From positions 124,001 through 188,000 of the forward strand of contig QYRS01000001.1 of assembly GCA_006503535.1 (NCBI GenBank): a stretch of DNA of 64,000 nucleotides. Reading direction: 5' to 3'. Of this stretch, positions 59,701 to 64,000 are shown one piece after another. The stretch comes from Arthrinium phaeospermum. Lineage: Eukaryota > Ascomycota > Sordariomycetes > Amphisphaeriales > Apiosporaceae. The stretch's first letter is position 1. Each line of letters starts with the position of its first letter. Position numbers and translations under genes: made by a program. A model generated the notes under the pieces. It saw only the letters and a program-made list of their open reading frames with translations. It did no database searches and was not told the origin of the DNA.

Positions 59701-61633
59701 TACTTTAGGCTTGTGTCTCCTCAGACACACACGAGCACTTCGGTCGTGGAAGAAGGCATGCTAGTTCGCAAGGTGGTGCGAACTTTTGGAGGTTATTTTT
59801 GGAAATTCGCCGAAACATGTGCAAATGGATGCGGATTCGGGCAATTACTCACCCTTGTTCGCTCAGTGTCAGGGGTTGCGCACCCCACAATTGTAGGCCA
59901 ACTGGATCTAACATTCAATGCGAGAAGCAAATTTCGAGGCTGGCAAAAGAATGGAAACAATTCCCAGCTGAGGCTTGTGTCAAGAAGGATTGCTTTCCGC
60001 GCATATGACAATTCGAAGGCATGTTGTGTTTCTGCATTGGCGTTGGTTATTCAGTTGCCACTCCTTACGAATATCACTCCGCCTGATCTGCTCAGCTTTC
60101 CTAGGGAACAACTGTCTTCCTAGGGGACTGCTCTGTTCCTTGCCCACGACTGCTGGGGCTCCATAGACTGACTATCTTGTCTGCACTCATTGCAAAGCAG
60201 TGACTGATGAGGCGGAAGAAGCTTTGCGCATCGACAATTCGTCCACCACACGCCCTTCAACAATGTAGCCTCAGATGTTTGCGATTCAGCGACACTGAGG
60301 ATTTTGGCGTCATCTCTTTCTATGGGAGCCGTTGGTATAGCCGATTCAGGGGTCACCAGCGATGCCTAAAAGGGGCGTCACGTGCGTGTAATGCACGGAC
60401 CACTTACCCATTGTAGAAGAGACATGGCCATCGGTGGATTCCTAAGAACTGCACATGATGGAATCATTTCAGAAGTTTGAAACTCTTATACAATCATTCA
60501 AGATCCCATTCGAAGGAATCGGTACTATCCATAATCTAACTTACATGGCTCGAATGGTTGAGTTTAGAAGTGCACGCCTACGTAGAAGTATCCCCAGGGG
60601 CTGAAACAAAAGTGGTGTGCCCTATCAGCCAGTGTGCATACCACGTGAAGCACCTACGTGAAGCACCTACGTGAAGCGATATCAAGAGTCGCTAGTGTCA
60701 CATCCGATCCAGGACAGCTCTTGTCACACTTCATACGTGCAATGATAACATGAAGAGCGGCTAACGCTGGCTCGTAATCACAGGCAAAAGACCAGGCAGG
60801 CGATACTTTTCCAACGCAAAAAATGTAGCTCATGGATCCTATTGTGCATGTTCCCTGAGCTTCAGAACCCTTCGTGGTTGGAAACAAGTCTTTTACCACA
60901 GACGACCACATCCAGCCCCACGCTTCTCTACCCAGCAGTATGTGGTGCTATTGGAGAGGCAAAAGAAAAAGAGGCAACAAGGCAGCCAGAACATGCAAGC
61001 CAAATGTCACCCACATCATTGCCATAGAGCGTTCCATACTCGGGGAATCCGCCCTTACTCCAACTTTTCGTCAGCTATTACACCGAAAATCTGCACCAAC
61101 CACAGCCTATCAGATCAGGCTTGTGATGCATTGATGCCACCCTCTTTCACTAATAATATGTTCTCCAAAAGGCCTAATGCGCCCAGACATCGATCCGGAT
61201 AAACGTTTGCGCTTCCCATGCGGCTGCTGCATGGAAACCACAGAATTGAGCCCAATAAGATTGCAAGGCATTATCGTCTGACCAGCCTTCAAGAAACGCC
61301 CAATGTCTTCGCAAATTTGCATGAAATTTGCTTCTCCGCGGAACCTAGAAAATGAAGTTTGCACTTGCCAACGTGTTCGCCCCGTGCATGAGAAGTGATA
61401 GAGCTACTATGAAAAGAACTATTATTATTGGTATGACCTATTAAAGAGACTATGAGCTTAGAGTGTCAGGCACAACTTGAAAGTCAGCATACAATTTACT
61501 AGGATGTTCACAATGCCGAGCCGCGAATCTAGGTTTCATGTAGTAGCTTGGATGAACGATTTGATGTCCGATAATGGGACAAGGTAGGAAGATGGAATAC
61601 GAGGTATACGTACATTGCTTATGATTGGTGTTT
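59701..61633. other. intergenic, no supported gene
   Basis: 1.9 kb upstream of the NR-PKS and downstream of DUF2235 copy 2. I looked here for a detached SAT domain (about 300 residues with a GXCXG motif) and found none. It contains the short tandem repeat at 60643. Confidence 0.55.
60643..60677. repeat. 13-bp tandem repeat
   Basis: Almost three copies of ACGTGAAGCACCT in direct succession. The CACGTG at its left end is an E-box-like palindrome. It lies 0.9 kb upstream of the NR-PKS start. Confidence 0.8.
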
Positions 61634-63377
61634 TCAGGACTCAAGGTATTCCTTGAGTTCTGCCAAGATGCACTTAGACTTGTCTGTGCTCTCAAAGCTT
61701 TCTATGCCGTGTGACCAGCTGCCGCCTGACAAAGTAGACTCCTCAAGGTCTTTCCCCTGTTGGAAAGCCACCCATTCCTCCAATATGTCTTTCTCTTCAC
61801 TCGTTAAGCTCAGACTCTGTTCATGAACACTGTAAGTGCTACTTCCATTCTCATGATATCGGCCGCCCGGGAACCAAGAGGTGGGCCCTGGCTTGGATAG
61901 AACCCATTTCCGACCGTCCCTTCGTTTTAGCACGGCGGCATTATTATCTGCTGATGGGTTGAAGTGTTGGAATGGTGGATATCCCTTCAGGGCCTTGCGA
62001 TGTTGTAGATACCCCGCAGAGAAGTGTATGAGATGATCCTCGTTGGCGTGAATGTCGATCAGCTCGGGATTGTCGAGCACGCCATTCTTGTTTTTGAGCC
62101 GATAGCGTGGCCACCGATGGAAATCCTTGTATTGAAACCTGTATTTCCCCGATCTTGAGTCCTGGATTCCCAGCTCGCCTAAAGCATGTGTATCAGCATT
62201 ACATTCGACCGACACAGGTACGAGGATGTGTATTCAGATGGATGATGAAGAATTATGACGACATGTACGGATGACTTACTCCCCCCTGGTAATGTCCAAG
62301 CGGTTATTCGCTCAGTCCAAAGCTCTTCCTTCGAGATGGATACGAACGGCTCGAGTTTGGTGATCATCCACACCAGGGCAAAATGTGATAGAGCCCCTTT
62401 ATAGTTGCCACCACCGATGTCCGAATGGTAGCCTCCAAACCAGCACTGCTTCAGTGTTGTGTTTCCTGTGCTGTCAGGAACTCTTTCCCATACGAGTGGA
62501 TTGAAGTGAGCCCGACGTTCGTGAAGAGCCAAAGCCTGGAAAGCATGCTCAATGTTACCCAGCAGGTCAGAGCAGACGAAGGCAAAAGGGCCCGGACGAA
62601 TTGGATGGAACACATTCGTTTCCACAGAGTCGACTGTATCCCAGAGAGCACACACTTTGATCTTCACTTTGAGACCCTTCTCCACTGATGCTCCCTCATT
62701 CCCTTGCTCGGCATGATTTCCCTTCTTCTCCCACCTCTCGATCAATTGGGGAAGCCTGCCTAGCTCCTTCTTGCGCAACAGGCCATAGTGGGTTATGAAG
62801 TCGGCGAGACATCTCATAGCAAATGCGCCTCTTGAGAATCCAATCAAGATGATATCGTCGCCCTCCTCAGCTCCTTGCTCTTTTGCAGTGTCTCCTGGTC
62901 TTGATCTGCCTCCCTCAGCAGTGGGGCGCTCACCCCCTGGGGAATGTAACTCAATCGTCTTTGACCACTCTATCCGGCGCCCATGTGCAGTCCAATTGTG
63001 TGAGAGAAATGTGTAGGCCTCCATGATTAAGCTCTTCAGTCCTTTGATACTGTTAACTAAACTGAGCTGAATCCGTTCTGGGATTACATACCTGTTCCTA
63101 TCAATTGCTTCGTACTGTTGGTCAGATCCAAGATGCCAGGATTCTCATCTGTTCCAATTCCTCGAAGGTACAAAACAACCTGACGAATTTGCTGGGTATC
63201 ATCCCACTGATTGATTGCCCGTGCGATGCGAGACACATTGGTAAGTGGGCTTCTCTCGCTTCCAAGGTACTCCGAATTACCCGTTCCGTCACAGCAAATA
63301 ATCAGCCTAGCTTTGCTCCAGCTCCCAACGTTGTACTGTAGACCAAGCCGGGCGGGAGAACTGCTTTGTCCAGCCAT
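61634..63377 (-). CDS. DUF2235 alpha/beta hydrolase, copy 2
   Basis: Three exons: from ATG 63377 to 63092, then 63056-62280 and 62178-61634, giving 535 residues. An in-frame ATG at 63512 would add 45 mostly hydrophobic and proline-rich residues. Motifs are intact: ARLIICCDGTGNSEYLG, GFSRGAFAMRCLADF, CALWDTVDSV and GYHSDIGGG. Compared with copy 1 it carries an inserted charged segment (about 63 residues, rich in Glu, Gly and Arg) between FLSHNWTAHG and DDIILIGFSRG, and a longer C-terminal tail. The last intron is in the same place as in copy 1, which supports duplication and divergence. The role is unknown; a link to non-self recognition is only family association. Confidence 0.83.
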
Positions 63378-64000
63378 CTTAAAGCTTGGGAAAGTAACAT
63401 CCACAACACTAAGAACTTTGACCACAAGATATGACAGTGCAGGGCTCCGTGATTTGGGATGAAAAGGGGTGGAGGGTAGAGGCAGCGCTGTCGAAGGAAT
63501 GCCTGGCGACAAACGAGAAGCAAGAAAGTCGTAGGTAATATGTTGGTGACCGCGTTGCTGCTAAAAAATGCAGTTCCAAGTGCAGTATTACGTGTGACAA
63601 CGCAATGGATGGTATTAGAAAGTACACCAATGTGTGAAGCTCTGGCCAACAGGAGAGGCTCGGGGATCAGGTTGCATCCAAATCAATAATAGGTGATTGT
63701 GAGTACGAGTCATCTGACGACTGAATGCATGGTACTTAACGGGTGCATGACTGTGCAGTGCCACATCAGAGCCTGCAGTCGCAAGCCCCGATGTGACAAG
63801 GCCTGGCCGGCCGCATCACGACGAATCAAAAATGGCATTAGAGGCCTCCACGGCAGTTGATACAATGAATCAGAGTTGAATCTGCAAATGGCTTGCCTAA
63901 ATTGATAATTAGGTGATAAGTGTGCAAGGGTGCTGTTGGCCAGTCATGATCAGTATCCATTCATCCTCCAGCATACGTTTGGGAAGAGTCCAGGGCGCCG
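63378..64000. other. upstream flank of DUF2235 copy 2
   Basis: No independent gene seen. It contains the alternative start at 63512 and the promoter of the minus-strand gene. Confidence 0.5.

Noticed and set aside
59701..61633. Detached SAT domain for the NR-PKS
   Set aside because: No frame of suitable length and no GXCXG-type active site seen on either strand.

Overview
The window is nuclear DNA of a filamentous ascomycete (Pezizomycotina). The genes carry many short GT-AG introns, mostly 50-110 nt with CTRAC-like branch sites. The protein families are also fungal: an iterative highly reducing polyketide synthase, a non-reducing polyketide synthase, an NRPS-like carboxylate reductase, a Zn2Cys6 regulator, a fungal rhodopsin-domain membrane protein, DUF1996 and DUF2235. 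A Sordariomycete is plausible but was not tested. All gene models, splice sites and motifs were read by eye from the sequence.

Left arm, about 1-19.4 kb. This holds ordinary accessory genes: a hypothetical protein with a polyasparagine tract, a sugar-porter MFS transporter, a short-chain dehydrogenase/reductase, a fungal rhodopsin-domain membrane protein, a DUF1996 secreted protein and a serine/threonine-rich single-pass membrane protein. Two unusual structures lie among them. One is a 2.6-kb segment at 7229-9827 bounded by about 140-bp inverted repeats and carrying a coiled-coil gene. The other is a short polyketide synthase ACP relic near 14.3 kb in which the phosphopantetheine serine is replaced by alanine.

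Central gene cluster, about 20.1-59.7 kb. The genes are, in order: a highly reducing PKS (KS-AT-DH-ER-KR-ACP, no methyltransferase), a LovG-like FSH1 serine hydrolase, a full-length ABC-B transporter with 20 exons, a flavin-dependent phenolic halogenase, a Zn2Cys6 regulator, a UbiA-type prenyltransferase, an A-T-R carboxylate reductase divergent from it, and (after two unrelated genes) a non-reducing PKS (KS-AT-PT-ACP-hydrolase). The last four biosynthetic functions (NR-PKS, A-T-R reductase, UbiA prenyltransferase, halogenase) are the core toolkit known for LL-Z1272beta / ilicicolin / ascochlorin. Here that toolkit is combined with a highly reducing PKS and its hydrolase. The inferred product is a chlorinated, prenylated 2,4-dihydroxy-6-alkylbenzaldehyde whose alkyl chain is longer than the methyl of orsellinic aldehyde. 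The NR-PKS lacks the usual SAT starter-loading domain and has no C-methyltransferase, so how the reduced chain reaches it is an open question.

Right part, interleaved with and beyond the cluster (47.5-54 kb and 61.6-63.4 kb). This contains two divergent DUF2235 alpha/beta hydrolase genes and a 1067-residue protein that joins a SesB-like esterase domain to a caspase-like domain. Both domains of that protein have lost their catalytic residues. These families are often found as effector domains in fungal non-self recognition systems, so the NR-PKS sits between defence-like genes.
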